Shown: positions 21,362 to 33,042 of the stretch, in pieces | How the letters are laid out: each line of letters starts with the position of its first letter | Numbering within the stretch: position 1 is the stretch's first letter | NCBI GenBank assembly: GCA_023974075.1 | Contig: JAMFTG010000133.1 | Span: 188,501-252,500, forward strand | Source: Chaenocephalus aceratus | Lineage: Eukaryota > Chordata > Actinopteri > Perciformes > Channichthyidae | DNA: 64,000 bases | Reading direction: 5' to 3' | Notes under the pieces: generated by a model | What the model was told of the DNA's origin: nothing | Databases searched by the model: none | The model's input: only the letters and a program-made list of their open reading frames with translations | Program-made: the position numbers and the translations under genes

Positions 21362-21655
21362 AACAACCCTTTGATTTGAAATCAGGTTCAATATCATTTA
21401 ATGTTATAAATGTATGTGTTTTATGGGATGGGCGTTGAATACACTGTGTTATCAGATTGAGATCAATGCATTTTTTTCTTTAAATGTTGTCATTGATACT
21501 AAAACACCAAACCATATATATATATGACTACATATATTGAAATGATCTGATGAATTCTGAAAACTCTATAACATGCCTTTGAAACTGTAATATCATAGAA
21601 GAAAAACATGAAATAAGAAGCTTTCCTGACATGTCTTGATGCCAAATCTAACACT
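21362..21655 (+). other. TRIM copy 1 3' flank / 3'UTR
   Basis: The first 15 bases after the stop (AACAACCCTTTGATT) match the 3' flank of copy 2 read on the minus strand; homology ends soon after. No clear AATAAA was seen before the Tc1 element. Confidence 0.5.
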
Positions 21656-21859
21656 TACAGTGGGGCAAAAAAGTATTTAGTCAGCCACCAATTGTGCAAG
21701 TTCTCCCACTTAAAAAGATGAGAGGCCTTTTCATCCTAGGTACACTTCAACTATGAGAGACAGAATTAGAAAAAAAAAAAATCCAGAAAATCACATTGTC
21801 TGATTTTATTTGCACATTATGGTGGAGAATAAGTATTTGGTCAATAACAAAAGTTCATC

Positions 21860-22465
21860 TCAATACTTTGTTATATACCCTTTGTTCGCAATGACAGAGG
21901 TCAAACGTTTTCTGTAAGTCTTCACAAGGTTTTCACACACTGTTGCTGGTGTTTTGGCCCATTCCTCCATGCAGATCTCCTCTAGAGCAGTGATGTTTTG
22001 GGGCTGTCGCTGGGCAACACGGACTTTCAACTCCCTCCAAAGATTTTCTATGGGGTTGAGATCTGGAGACTGGCTAGGCCACTCCAGGACCTTGAAATGC
22101 TTCTTACGAAGCCACTCCTTCGTTGCCCGGGCGGTGTGTTTGGGATCATTGTCATGCCGAAAGACCCAGCCACGTTTAATCTTCAATGCCCTTGCTGATG
22201 GAAGGAGGTTGTCACTCAAAATCTCACGATACATGGCCCCATTAATTCTTTCCTTTACACGGATCAGTCGTCCTGGTCCCTTTGCAGAAACACAGCCCCA
22301 CAGCATGATGGTCCCACCCCCATGTTTCACAGCAGGTGTTCTTTGGATGCAACTCAGCATTCTTTCTCCTCCAAACACGTCTCGTTGAGTTTTTACCAAA
22401 AAGTTCTATTTTGGTTTCGTCTGACCATATGACATTCTCCCAATCCTCTTCTGGATCATCTAAAT
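21860..22465 (-). pseudogene. Tc1 transposase catalytic part
   Basis: Contains the DDE_3 catalytic region: WSDETK near 22424 (first Asp), [18 protein letters not shown] (second Asp) and [15 protein letters not shown] (Glu), matching DD34E spacing, and ends NKGYITKY. The WSDET segment is in a different frame from the 21860-22399 frame, so a frameshift lies near 22400 in addition to the hAT insertion. Confidence 0.88.
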
Positions 22466-23537
22466 CAGGGGTGGGGAACCTCCGTATACGGCCCGCGAGA
22501 ACATTTGGTTTGGTCCTCGAGGTAATTTATAAACACACGCAAAAAAGAAAAAAATTAAAGAAATCTAGACCGTAAAATAATTAAACGAGCGAGTGCCTGT
22601 TTTTCCTGGCAACGGTCATGGTCCTTGAACACAACACGAGCCTAACGTGTCATCACGTGGTATATGTCTCGTCTGACAGGGTGCAGTTCTGACGGAGAGC
22701 ACCAGAACGCCACTCCAGGACTTCAAAAAAATTGCAGTACCCATAAGTTCGTAGGTTACACATGCTGCAGTTTTTGCGTGTCTGTGTCTTAGTTGTAAGC
22801 CCAGTGGCGATCTGTTCATCTGTCATTCTGATCATACAGTCAATAACTGTGTTGTATTAGCATCTGGTTAGCTCGCTATGCTAACGAATATAAGAAGCTT
22901 TTTCTGCAACCAGTGAGGTAAAGACATATCTTTATATGATCATTATAGTTATCAAAAAAACAAGAGAATAAAGTAAACAGGTATAAAATACTATATGACA
23001 GTAAAAAAAGTTGTTATTAATAAACAAGAATACAGTTTGAAAGGAGAGTGATTTGTAAAATATCCATAAAGAAAAAGTAAATCTGTTTACAGTTCTGTTT
23101 CATCTGGGTGTTGAGAGATGTTTCCATAGATCTCTTCATTTTGCTCTCAAAGTGCACCAGATTGATGCTTTCAACTTCAATATTTAAAAAAAAATAAAAT
23201 CTTCCCGGGGGAGCATGCCCCCAGACCCCCCTAGAGGAGGTTAGGTCCCCCCCCCCACTTAAATCATGTCCATGGATAGGAAACCAAATACATTGCACAC
23301 ATCTTGTGTCCATATCTTTCTGTTTGGTGCTCATGCCACAACCGTGCACGTGCATGCATGCGCGAGTCATGGCAAGATATCTGGATTAAGAGGTTGCTTT
23401 TTCTTTGCACAGAATGAAAGAAAGGCCAAATGAATGGGCTGTGATTTTTAAGCAGAGGTCAATAATTTGTACGGCCCTCGGAGGATGTTGAAAAAATTTA
23501 AATTGGCCCTTGAGAGGAAAAAGGTTCACCACCCCTG
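22466..23537 (-). mobile_element. Non-autonomous hAT element, family A copy 2
   Basis: 1072 bases, inverted relative to the copies at 2617 and 33157. Exact 8-bp duplication ATCTAAAT at 22458-22465 and 23538-23545. It retains the full GC palindrome (about 23204-23224). Removing it and one duplication rejoins the transposase reading through the Asp-Asp-Pro-Glu-Glu region. Confidence 0.93.
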
Positions 23538-23545
23538 ATCTAAAT

Positions 23546-23957
23546 GCTCTCTAGCAGACTTCAGACGGGCCTGGACATGTACTGGCTTAAGCAGGGGGAC
23601 ACGTCTGGCACTGCAGGGTTTGAGTCCCTGGCGGCGTAGTGTGTTACTGATGGTAGCCTTTGTTTCTTTGGTCCCAGTTCTCCACAGGTCATGGACTCGG
23701 TCCCCCCGTGTGGGTCTGGGATCTTTGCTCACCGGTCTTGTGATCACTTTGACCCCACGGGGTGAGATCTTGCGTGGAGCCCCAGATCCAGGGAGATTAT
23801 CAGTGGTCTTGTTTGTCTTCCATCTTCTAATAATTGCTCCCACAGTTGATTTCTTCACACCAAGCTGCTCACCTATTGCAGACTCAGTCTTCCCAGCCTG
23901 GTGCAGGTCTACCATTTTGTTTCTGGTGTCCTTTGACAGCTCTTTGGTCTTGGCCAT
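23546..23957 (-). pseudogene. Tc1 transposase N-terminal part
   Basis: Starts [16 protein letters not shown] and contains the paired-like helix-turn-helix region ([20 protein letters not shown]) and a GRPR-like linker area. The frame runs into the inserted hAT element after [11 protein letters not shown]. Known role: recognition of the transposon ends. Non-functional as it stands. Confidence 0.88.
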
Positions 23958-24825
23958 AGTGGAGTTTGGAGTGTGACTGTTTGAGGTTGTGGACAGGTGT
24001 CTTTTATACTGATAACGAGTTCAAACAGGTGCCATTAATACAGGTAACAAGTGGAGGACAGAGGAGGCTCTTAGAGAAGAAGTTACAGGTCTGTGAGAGC
24101 CAGACATCTTGTTTGTTTGTAGGTGACCAAATACTTATTTTACCAATTAATTCATTAAAAATCCTACAATGTGATTTCCTGGATTCTTTCCCCCCATTCT
24201 GTCTCTCATAGTTGAAGTGTACCTAGGATGAACATTACAGGCCTCTCTCATCTTTTTAAGTGGGATAACTTGCACAATTGGAGGCTGACTAAATACTTGT
24301 TTGCCCCACTGTATGTTTCCCAAACCTGATGAACCTACTCGAAACATATGGTTACTATTCAGGGTATAAAGTGAACGTAAAAAAACCTCAAATTCTCTCA
24401 TTTCATTATTCCCCATCCCAACAAATTAGACATGCATATAACCTAACATGGAATTCCAAAACAATGACCTATCTTGGTGTAACTATAACCTGTTTGAAGC
24501 CTATCACAACAAAATTGATGACAATATCCGAAAAGATGTAGAAAGGTGGTCCATCCTCCCTTTAGACTTCAGTGCCAGAATACAAGTGGTTAAAATGAAT
24601 ATCCTACCTAGGCTGCTGTATTTTTTTCAGTCTCTTCTAATTGATGTTCCCCAAAACAAATTCATAACCTGGGACAGGATGATTTCTAGATTTGTATGGA
24701 ATAGTAAAAAAAATCAAGAATACGATTTACGACACTTCAGTTGCCTAAAAGTAAGGGGGGATGGCTTTACCAAATCTTACGGAATACTTCTATGCAGCCC
24801 AGCTCAGACCTTTGGCCTACTGGAG

Positions 24826-25734
24826 TGGAGTGCACCAGCTGGTCATAAGCTGGGCGTAACTCTACGTCCGACGTAGAACCGAAGGTTAAGACCAAACTAA
24901 AGTTATGACTAGTGCACCACTTAGACTTAAGCCCTGTATGCGTTGCGCCCGGGTGTAACTTTTACGCCTAGTATGGAGCAGGCGTAAATCGGAAAGACAG
25001 ACTAGTATCCATAGTAACGTAAAACAGGCAAGAAGGATATTAACGATGGCAGGGCGTCTTGTTTACATGTTTAACAATGAAAGGGCATTAAGAAGAGAAA
25101 GAGTCGTCCGTGATCAAACAAACCCACTGGACATCTATCCAGACAGTGGGCTGATAGAGAGGTTTCGGCAGACAAGCCCTTTTTGATTTAATCGAGGAGA
25201 TCTCCCCTCACCTCCAGCACGGATCAGATCGAAACGCTGCGCTCTCCCCAACCTTGCAGGTGCTGATTGCGCTCAGATTCTACGCGAACGGGGCCTTTCA
25301 GAAACACTGTGGGAGACATGATTAATGTTCATCGCACAACTGCATGTCGGGCTATAAGACACGTTTCATTGGCCCTCCAGCACCGATTTCTTTCTCCGTC
25401 AGTTCCCGCTGTCGCTCTGACAAATCCCTCTTTCTCTTTCGGGGTGTGGCCATTTGGGATTCCCCTTGAGTCATCGCTGATGCTGTGGGTGTGGGAATTC
25501 CCTCTTCTCTGCGGTCCTCTGAGTCTGTAAAATGGCGTTGCTTGGCAACAATTACTGTTTCGCGTGTATTCACGTGGACGCGCATTTTAAGACCAGGCGC
25601 AGCTACGCCCGAGACTAGTCAGGCTTGGTGCACTCGGTGTAAATTCGAATCACTACGTCGGACGTAGCTAAGCCCAACGTTAGAGTTAAGCCCTACTTTG
25701 TTACGCCCATCTGGTGCACTCCACTGCAGGTGTA
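24826..25734 (+). mobile_element. PIF/Harbinger element with transposase relic
   Basis: The inverted ends GGAGTGCACCAGCTGG and CATCTGGTGCACTCC interrupt the L1 frame. The interior plus strand around 25140-25390 reads LIERFRQTSPFDLIEEI, AALSPTLQVLIALRFYANG and VGDMINVHRTTACRAIRHVS across a frameshift, matching the N-terminal region of HARBI1-type transposases. The DDE core is absent. The target-site duplication was not resolved. Confidence 0.75.
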
Positions 25735-26466
25735 GACCCGATTATGAGTCTGGATCACGTCTGTGGACAGGGAGGTGCAGGGTCACCACATTCAGGCCTG
25801 GGTGGGAGATAGGAATTTGGTGAGGGCTCTGAGAGGTGAAATGGATCTGATAGTTGCGTTTACACTAGGTCTGGAATGTTGTAGTAACAAAACACAAATT
25901 AAAGAGAGGGATACACACGCTGAGGTGGTTTGCATACGATTCCAATTTGAAACCAGGGGTGTACGATCCAGCATTCAAAGAATGGGTGCAAAAGGGCATG
26001 ACAGCAATGCGTACGGTTTCAGAAATGTGTGAATTGATGGGTTTTCAGGATTTACAGGCAACATATGGCGTTTCAGACGGGGATTAGTTTAGATACATGC
26101 AGTTCAGACACCATTTTGTAAACGAGATAAGGCTGAATGCAGGTGAATCTTTAGATACTGTAACTGGGGTGGTTGTGGTTGCGTATCAGCAGAAGGGGTC
26201 TCGGATCATCTCTGCTTTCTACCAGGCTTTGGCGGGAAACGGGGGAATCGACTATCTACATAAAAGCTAAATGGGAAGCGGAGTTACAAATAAAAATGTC
26301 TGAGGAAGAATGGTTTCAAATGTTCGAGACGCAATTTACAAACTCATTAGTAAGGAGGGAATTCTGCTGGAAGAGCCTGACTCGCTTTTTCATAACACCC
26401 AAAATAAAGAGCAGGCAACTTGGTGCACAGCAACGGTGTTGGAGGTTGTGTGGGAACATGGAGGCT

Positions 26467-26775
26467 TACTTAAAAAGATGAGAGGCCTGTAATTTCCATC
26501 CGAGGTACACCTCAACTATGAGAGACAGAATGAGAAAGAAAATCCAGAAAATCACATTGTCTGATTTTTAAAGAATTTATTTGCACATTATGGTGGAAAA
26601 TAAGTATTTGGTCAATAACAAAAGTTCATCTCAATACTTTGTTATATACCCTTTGTTGGCAATGACAGAGGTCAAACGTTTTCTGTAAGTCTTCACAAGG
26701 TGTTCACTGTTGCTGGTGTCACGATACATGGCCCCATTCATTCTTTCCTTTACACGGATCAGTCGTCTGTCATCA
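26467..26775 (-). mobile_element. Headless, internally deleted Tc1 fragment
   Basis: Matches 21710-21950 and 22225-22280 of the Tc1 element but lacks both terminal repeats and about 270 internal bases. It is bounded by GAGGCT on both sides (26461-26466 and 26776-26781), and the L1 frame resumes exactly after it (…GNMEA, then DHSHMFWNC). Confidence 0.85.
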
Positions 26776-26969
26776 GAGGCTGACCACTCACACATGTTCT
26801 GGAACTGTACAAAGATAAGGTCATATTGGGAGAAGGTTAATGCAGTTGTCAAAATGAGTATGGGGCATGGAATCCCAAATACCTGCCCGGTGATGTATCT
26901 TGGGAACATTAAGGATGTTGTGATGGGAGGCGATCTATATTTGACTAAGGTTTTACTTGCAGCGAGTAA

Positions 26970-27286
26970 CGGCCCGTCCACACAGCGGCGTGCGTTGACG
27001 CTTGCCGGCGGGCGTGTCTGAAACTCGACCAACAACCAATCACATGAATCTCCCGCCCCTGACACACAAGCAGCGGTTTGATTGGCTAGAGCTTGTACTG
27101 GCATATGATTCGATTGGCTGACGCTTCTGCCGAGGCGTCAAAAGTTGAACATTGCTCAACTTTTGCAGCGAGCCACGCCAGCGACGCTCCGCGTCGCTTC
27201 CCACGATGCATTTCGGCTAAAAGTGACGTCACTCCATTCAAAGTGAATGGTGAAGCGTCAACGCACGTCGCTGTGTGGACGGGCCG
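26970..27286. mobile_element. PIF/Harbinger MITE (317 bp) with TAA duplication
   Basis: The ends are CGGCCCGTCCACACAGCG and the inverse CGCTGTGTGGACGGGCCG, with TAA at 26967-26969 and 27287-27289. Removing the element and one TAA restores the L1 codons for SKKAITR, which proves the 3-bp duplication. It is related to 4205-4765, 29200-29455 and 43165-43793. Confidence 0.92.
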
Positions 27287-27640
27287 TAAGAAAGCTATAA
27301 CCAGGAATTGGCTTAATGTGAACGCTCCGACTCAGGAGCAGTGGCTGGAGATTGTTGAAGATATTTTTGTCACGGAAAAGTTGACATGTTTTGAGAATCC
27401 AAGAGAATGCATTCAATAGGAAATGGGAAAAGTGGAATATGTACATGGCTGACACCAATGAGTAAGTGAATGACTAATTCATTCCTGTAGTATGTGTGAA
27501 TATTGAAGGTCTTCAGACAACTAGTACTTTATTGTGCTTTATTTTATGACTGATTTGTGTGTATTATTTGTTGTTGTTTAGGTTTACATGTTGTTCTGTT
27601 ATTATTGTTGTGAAAACTCAATAAAAACATAAGTGTACAA

Positions 27641-28150
27641 AAAAAGAAACAGGAAATGTCGTAACCTTTTATGGGGAAGAAATAATAAATAAAAACTAAA
27701 CCAACTTTAATGGCTTTGCTTGCGAGCAGCAGGCTGAGTCCACACACCTGTCAGAGCTGCTCAGCTGTCTCATCAACCCATCAAGTCCCAGTATGTCTTC
27801 TCCAGTCCTCCAGCAACTCATGGCTGGATAATTCTCCTGCACTGGTGGCAGCACCTGCTCTTGGCCGCTCAGTTTCCTGCCTGTATGTTCAGCTCCCCGG
27901 CCGACAGACCCTCCAGCCAGCCTGCTTGCTTCTCCCCACGACACACCATCACCTGCCTGCCTCCCCTTCCACATCTCCAGCCCTTCCCACCTCACCTGCT
28001 TCAGCACAACTTCGAGAAATCTGCGAAACTTTACTTCCTCTCGGGTCTGTTTTTTATGACTGGGCCGGTTTTTACACATAACCCTAACACCGATATACAT
28101 CAACGTTAGAAAGACAGAAAACACCTACATTACGTGTCATACATTGCTGC
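27641..28150. other. Unclassified, coding-like but unassigned
   Basis: The stretch 27710-28080 is free of stops on both strands in one frame each and is Pro/Ser/Cys-rich (plus-strand frame MALLASSRLSPHTC...). There is no conserved domain, splice sites or family that I recognise. It may be transposon-derived. Confidence 0.3.
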
Positions 28151-28425
28151 TTGTTGTGTGTATATTGTGTTAACAGAACATTGGCCCTTCAATAGTGTTT
28201 TTATTTTTTCAAATAGTTTAAAGATTTGTTTATCTTCACGTCATCTGTACATTTTTCTTACTCTCTAATTCTGGTTTATTTCTATTTTTAGATGTTTTCT
28301 ATTTTATAATTGTTTATTTCTACTCTATTAAGTTGTTATTATGTGCCTTGTTTTGTTTTATGCTGCTGCAACACTTCTCCCCCCATATTGGGATTAATAA
28401 AGTACGTCTTGTTTTATCTTGGATT
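28150..28425 (+). repeat. LINE 3'-end-like fragment
   Basis: TTATGCTGCTGCAACACTTC followed by GGGATTAATAAAGTACG is the common tail of a fish LINE. The 28310-28372 segment resembles 6240-6300. Confidence 0.5.
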
Positions 28426-29180
28426 GGAATACACGTGGCGAACTGAAACCTCCACTGTGTTAGGGGTGTTAAAGCTTCTCTGCAGAGCATCGGCTCCGTC
28501 ATGTGACCTCCATAAGAGGGCGTGGCATGTTTTCTATTCCACACAACATGAATGGCTCTGCGGAGTCATGGGTCATCTGCTCATAATGTCGAGCAACGTG
28601 CACATTACAGGTTTGGGTTCAGATATCTTTCAGACATTACGCAAAGTAGAACATCTGTCTGCAATGAACACAATGGGCAGTGTTTCCACATCCTAACCAG
28701 TTCAAACATGAATATTAAACAGTGGGTATAAATAAAGTCAATCAAAAGTCAGTGTTGCAGATGAGTCATAGAAACTAGCTGCAACACGAGGCTCCTGAAA
28801 GGGGGGCTGTTCTTCTGCATTACGACGATAAGCCAATGAACGGCCCATCAGACAGGATATGGACTTCGTGAGTAAGAGGACATCGACTTCATGAACACAC
28901 AACATTAAACTGTGCCACAACGAGCTGTCCATTCACCACCCTCTCCTCTCCTGCTGCTGCAGGGCCAGAGTCAGCAGACGTTGTTGTGCAGCTCTCACTT
29001 TACTCCACTAGATGGCAATGCTGGCCTTTCCAACACAAAGAGCTCTAACCCACGTGTTGTGCACTAAAAGAGGACCTGAGATTTGACTCCAAGACTACAG
29101 AGGACCCTTTGAAGATAAACTATTAAAGTGTTAAGTCCTACCTGATGAAGTCCTAGAATAATGCGTACGGATAATCACCT
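28426..29180. other. No gene recognised
   Basis: Short frames only. A pyrimidine tract with CTGCTGCAG at about 28945-28965 resembles an acceptor, but no supported exon follows. Confidence 0.45.
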
Positions 29181-29199
29181 GCATCATCGCGCCATCACC

Positions 29200-29455
29200 T
29201 CCAGTCTCCTGGACTCGTGCATCTCCCCGTTGCTTTGTCTCCGTTGCTCGCTTCGAAAGTTGAGAAAAGTTCAACTTTTGAAGCGTTGACGGAAGCGCCA
29301 GCCAATCAAATCATATGCCAGTACAAGCTCTAGCCAATCAAACTGCGTGCTTGTGTTTCCAGGGCGGGAGATTAATGTGATTGGTTGGTGGTCGCACGCC
29401 AGACACGCCCACCGGCAAGCTTCAACGCACGTTGCCGTGTGGACGTACCGTTACA
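29200..29455 (-). mobile_element. Harbinger-type MITE remnant
   Basis: Shares GTTGAGAAAAGTTCAACTTTTG, GCCAGCCAATCAAATC and the terminus CGTGTGGACGTACCG with 26970-27286. The left terminus is degraded. Confidence 0.65.
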
Positions 29456-29589
29456 CATTCATAATCATACTCGTTTGGATCTACCACTAGCTCTCCCTCC
29501 ATCATTCTCATTTCAGATGCTATCGAAAAAGACTTAATCACTTCATGACAATGACTTCCCTTCTAAAGGGGTAAATTAGTCATCTTTTT

Positions 29590-29740
29590 CTCAATGATAA
29601 ACCTGTGAGTTGGATGTAGACAAGTCAGAATCAATATAGATTTTTTTCATTTTAAAGTAAATTCAGATTGAACATAGTACAAAAATATAATAAGTACTCT
29701 GTATCAAGATTGATGCAAAACAAGTGACATTTGACCTTCT
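29590..29740 (-). mobile_element. Fragment of family B hAT-like element
   Basis: An inverted match to the interior of 39410-40712 (around 39955-40150): TCAAGATTGATGCAAAACAAG and AAGTAAATTCAGATTGAACA. No termini. Confidence 0.75.
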
Positions 29741-30099
29741 TATAGAGCAGGGGTGCCCAACCAGTCGATCCCAGTCGATCGCGAGATGTGTCTAAAAATA
29801 GAACAACAATATTCTGTTTTATCGTTAATGTCCTATAAAATAATCTTCCTGTGCCAGAATAATGCACTTGAATGCACCAAAGCTTTGTGATTGGCCGGCG
29901 TGACCCCATGTGTCGGGGCGTGGCTGGTGGCCAGTGGGCACTAGTACGCTGACGTTGTCCGTGGCAACAGGAGTGACAGCCCGCACACACACAAGAGACC
30001 GCAATTATGGCAGAAGCAAAAAAAGCCCAAAATATATAATTTTCACTCCGAGTGGGAGGATGATTATTTTTGTATCTATTCCAATTCAAAGTCCATCTG

Positions 30100-31231
30100 T
30101 ACGGAAGAGGATTAGGGCCACATGAATATTTTTTTTGGGAGGATTTTAAAAAAAATTATTTTTTTGGAGAAAAAAGTCAGAATTCTGAGAAAAAAGTCAG
30201 AATTCTGACTTTTTTTGGTGGTGTGTTCACAAACTACAACAAACTTGCATATTGACTACATTATATATTCTCCAGTTGCAGAACACAAACCTGACTTGAC
30301 AGAAATGTAATTTGTTCATGTAATACAAGACCTTTTAATATACTGCTAAGATGTTTAAGGATTCAAACAAGAACAGTTGCATGCTTCATTGTTCTTATAT
30401 GGAAACAGACAGTTGTAAAATACAATGTACTGTTTGCTCCCTCTTACTTCTTGTGTAAATTGTAAAATGATATGCCACTTACCCAGGTGAATAACTAAAT
30501 GTTATACTAGTGTAAAAAGTAATTAAGACATAATCTTAAAATAATGCTTAAAATGTTTTATGATCAAATGTTTCCTCAGGCGTCACATTGCCTTGATTCC
30601 AAATGTCTTGTTAAAGTTTCAAGTGGTGGACTGGGTGGTTCTTCTAAACAAGTAGATACAAATACACACTGTCCCTATACACACACGCGCACACACACAC
30701 AACTCTCAGATGTGCATATAAACAGACTGAACTAGTCTTCTACCAGTTATCTTAGTTATGAGAAGTTATGATTACAATTGTTTGCTTTTTACTAAGATTG
30801 CAAGTATTGCTTTGATACTGAAAGACATTCTGAAGGTAAGTTGTATTATGTCTCAACATCTGTTTTGCAGGCATTGTTGTGTGCAACAAAACCTATCTTT
30901 TATTTTTGGATACTTTAGTAATTGTTATTGCACTGGCACATTACAGGCAGATATTTGTTCCGTTTCTATATTTCACATCTTGTGGATCAACCAATAATAA
31001 AAAAAAAAAGCAAAGCAAAAGGGCTGTAATTTTCCGGTCATCCTTGTGCGGAATTGTACGGAAGAGGATTAGGGCCACATGAATATTTTTTTTGGGAGGT
31101 TTTTTAAAAAAAAATGTTTTTGTTCTGGGAAAAAAGTCAGAATTCTGACTTTTTTCCGAGAACAAAAAAAAAATATTTTTTTTAAAATCCTCCCAAAAAA
31201 AATATTCATGTGGCCCTAATCCTCTTCCGTA
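30100..31231. mobile_element. Nested inverted-repeat element with TA ends
   Basis: Bounded by TACGGAAGAGGATTAGGG at the left and its inverse at the right, with TA on both sides. The flanking host sequence matches copy B across the junction. It contains a third copy of the terminus at 31057, giving an internal hairpin, and repeated AAAAAAGTCAGAATTCTGA motifs. Confidence 0.72.
31057..31231. repeat. Near-perfect 175-bp foldback
   Basis: TACGGAAGAGGATTAGGGCC through the A-rich arm pairs with its inverse ending at 31231; the arms are about 80 bases with a short centre. It is probably a palindromic MITE. Confidence 0.75.
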
Positions 31232-32449
31232 CATCTGCAATGCGAGCGTGGCTTTATCGAAGAAGGGTAATTTAGGAGCGGCATTTCAAGACAGTGCACA
31301 AACGCTACGAGACGTAATTCCCTCCTGATTCTGCCCTACGCTCCAAAAGGGGAGGGGCCTGAGAGGACAGCTAAAGGGGAGGGGCCTGAGAGGACAGCTA
31401 AAGGGGAGGGGCCTGAGAGGACAGCTAAATGCACAGCAGTCCATTTCCACCAGGCCCAACAACAAGAGCAAGGCTGCTCCAGAGCATCTTATCGTGTGAG
31501 TCACGTTCTTGCGAAACACATGAAGTCTTTCAAAGACGGCGAAGTTGTGAAAGAAGCATTCCTTGCTGCCGTTGCGTAATAAAAATAACAGAAGCATTTC
31601 AACAGGTTTTTGATATGATAAAAACTCAAGTTAGATACCGTTATTAATCAGCTGTAAGTTTTAGTTTGTTTGAACTTATTCATTATAATTATTGTACAAA
31701 ATGGTATAAGAATGCAAACTTAAATTGATTATAGTCTATCATCAATTCAGGTTAAGAAACTCGTGTTGCTTGCATCCTATTTTAAAGGCATTTATTTTTA
31801 TACTCTACTAAAATGCAACAAAAAAAAGGGTTTGATTCTATTAATGTTGTCTCTTGTATTGCACGTTGGCAGCAGATTCCTGAGTAGCTTCAGATCTGAG
31901 TTGTCTTATTAGTAAGCCTAATTTATACTTTTGTAGCAACACTATTTTTATATAATGGCAAAGAAAGCGTTCAGAGTATTTTCTTTGTCCCTGTGTCACA
32001 TGTGGCAGCACTGTTCAATGCTTCTTGAAAACATTACCCACTGTAGTGACGTGTGCATAAACTCCAACTCCGTATCAACAACACTGTTGTGTGACTTCAG
32101 TTAAATACTTGTGTAGATTAGAAAGAGGTGAGATAAAGGATCTGCAGTATTTTATGAGGTATTAATCGTACAAAGGTCAGTTAAGCAGAAGGGTGTGTTT
32201 ACCTGGCAGTCGGCTGTCAGTAATGGCTACGCCTCTCTATGTGGACTGGTAGATCTCGGAAGACTGGCAACTTTAAAAGTAGCTCTCGGTTCAAAAAAGG
32301 TTGGGCCCCCCTGAGGTTTAGAGGTTTAGCAACAACAGAAAACACCTCTGGGGTCTGAGGTCTGAGTTTCTTCCCGTGAAGTGGGTGTGACACATTAATA
32401 GGTTTTTAAATGTCATCAGCATATGCCCACCTGCCATAACAAACTGCAG

Positions 32450-32451
<2 letters not shown>

Positions 32452-32505
<54 letters not shown>
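32452..32505. repeat. GT microsatellite
   Basis: Pure (GT)27. Confidence 0.97.
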
Positions 32506-32506
<1 letters not shown>

Positions 32507-32920
32507 GCAACGAGTCAGTAAAAGCTACACTGAGAGGTGGAGCCACACAGGAAGTCGAGACGTCACATTTCCTAAAGGTAAAGTTTGTGTGGGTGAGAGC
32601 AGAGCTGCGGGTGAGACACGACTCTCTGTCTCTCTCTAAAGAAACTGGATCCTCAACGACACAGAATGTTCCAGAAACCCGTGAGTACGCTATAGAGACA
32701 AGAACACTATCTAAATATCAGCCAACATTTAGTTAAAAACTGAATCTTTGACACCTGTTTTACTATTCAAAATAATGTTACGCCACAAAATGAATTCCTT
32801 TTGGATAACAAGAACATATTCAGTCAGTTAAAGTGAGACAGAACGTCGCCAGCTAATATTGGGTTAACATGTACAAACGTCCCCCTGACCTGTATTGTCT
32901 GTATTAAAGGATAACTTATG
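32506..32920. other. No gene recognised
   Basis: Short frames only; no splice-supported exon and no known repeat. Confidence 0.45.
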
Positions 32921-33042
32921 ATGGTCTATAGGCTGCTCGGTTATGGCAAAAATCATAATCTCAATTATTTGGGTCAATAATTGTAATTGCGATTATTAAA
33001 TGCGATTATCCATTGTCTTTGAAAACATCCATTTATTGTACT

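Larger units (their letters stand above)
21658..24311 (-). mobile_element. Tc1/mariner element interrupted by a hAT element
   Basis: The inverted ends CAGTGGGGCAAAAAAGTATT and its counterpart ending TTTGCCCCACTG have TA on both outer sides (21656-21657 and 24312-24313). About 1.58 kb remains once the nested element 22466-23537 is subtracted. The transposase runs on the minus strand in two pieces. It inserted next to, or inside, the L1 remnant. Confidence 0.93.
24314..27640 (+). mobile_element. L1-type LINE remnant (5'-truncated, cut by three insertions)
   Basis: Four pieces (24314-24825, 25735-26466, 26776-26969, 27287-27640) read consecutively along the C-terminal half of an L1 ORF2. They cover the reverse transcriptase thumb region (YLGVTI, MNILPRLLYFFQSL, MISRFVW), a GVYDPAFKEWVQKGMTAMRT segment, the REFCWKSLTRFFITP and CWRLCGNMEA segments, a Cys/His-like H-F-C motif (HMFWNCTKI), and KKAITRNWL to the end. 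An AATAAAAACATAAG tail lies at 27620. Internal stops are present. Family knowledge: a non-LTR retrotransposon. Confidence 0.88.
29748..32313 (+). mobile_element. hAT fossil with GTF2IRD2-like transposase, copy A
   Basis: Starts CAGGGGTGCCCAACC and ends GGTTGGGCCCCCCTG. Two decayed coding pieces resemble the N-terminal zinc-finger region (HSEWEDDYFCIY region near 30040-30095, frameshifted) and a following exon (near 31470-31580, LAKHMKSF then frame-broken) of GTF2IRD2-like hAT transposases. A nested inverted-repeat element sits at 30100-31231. It is homologous, inverted, to 44676-48056. The target-site duplication is not clear. Confidence 0.72.

Noticed and set aside
27710..28081. 123-residue plus-strand frame
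   Set aside because: Low-complexity Pro/Ser content, open on both strands, no recognisable domain; left as unclassified.
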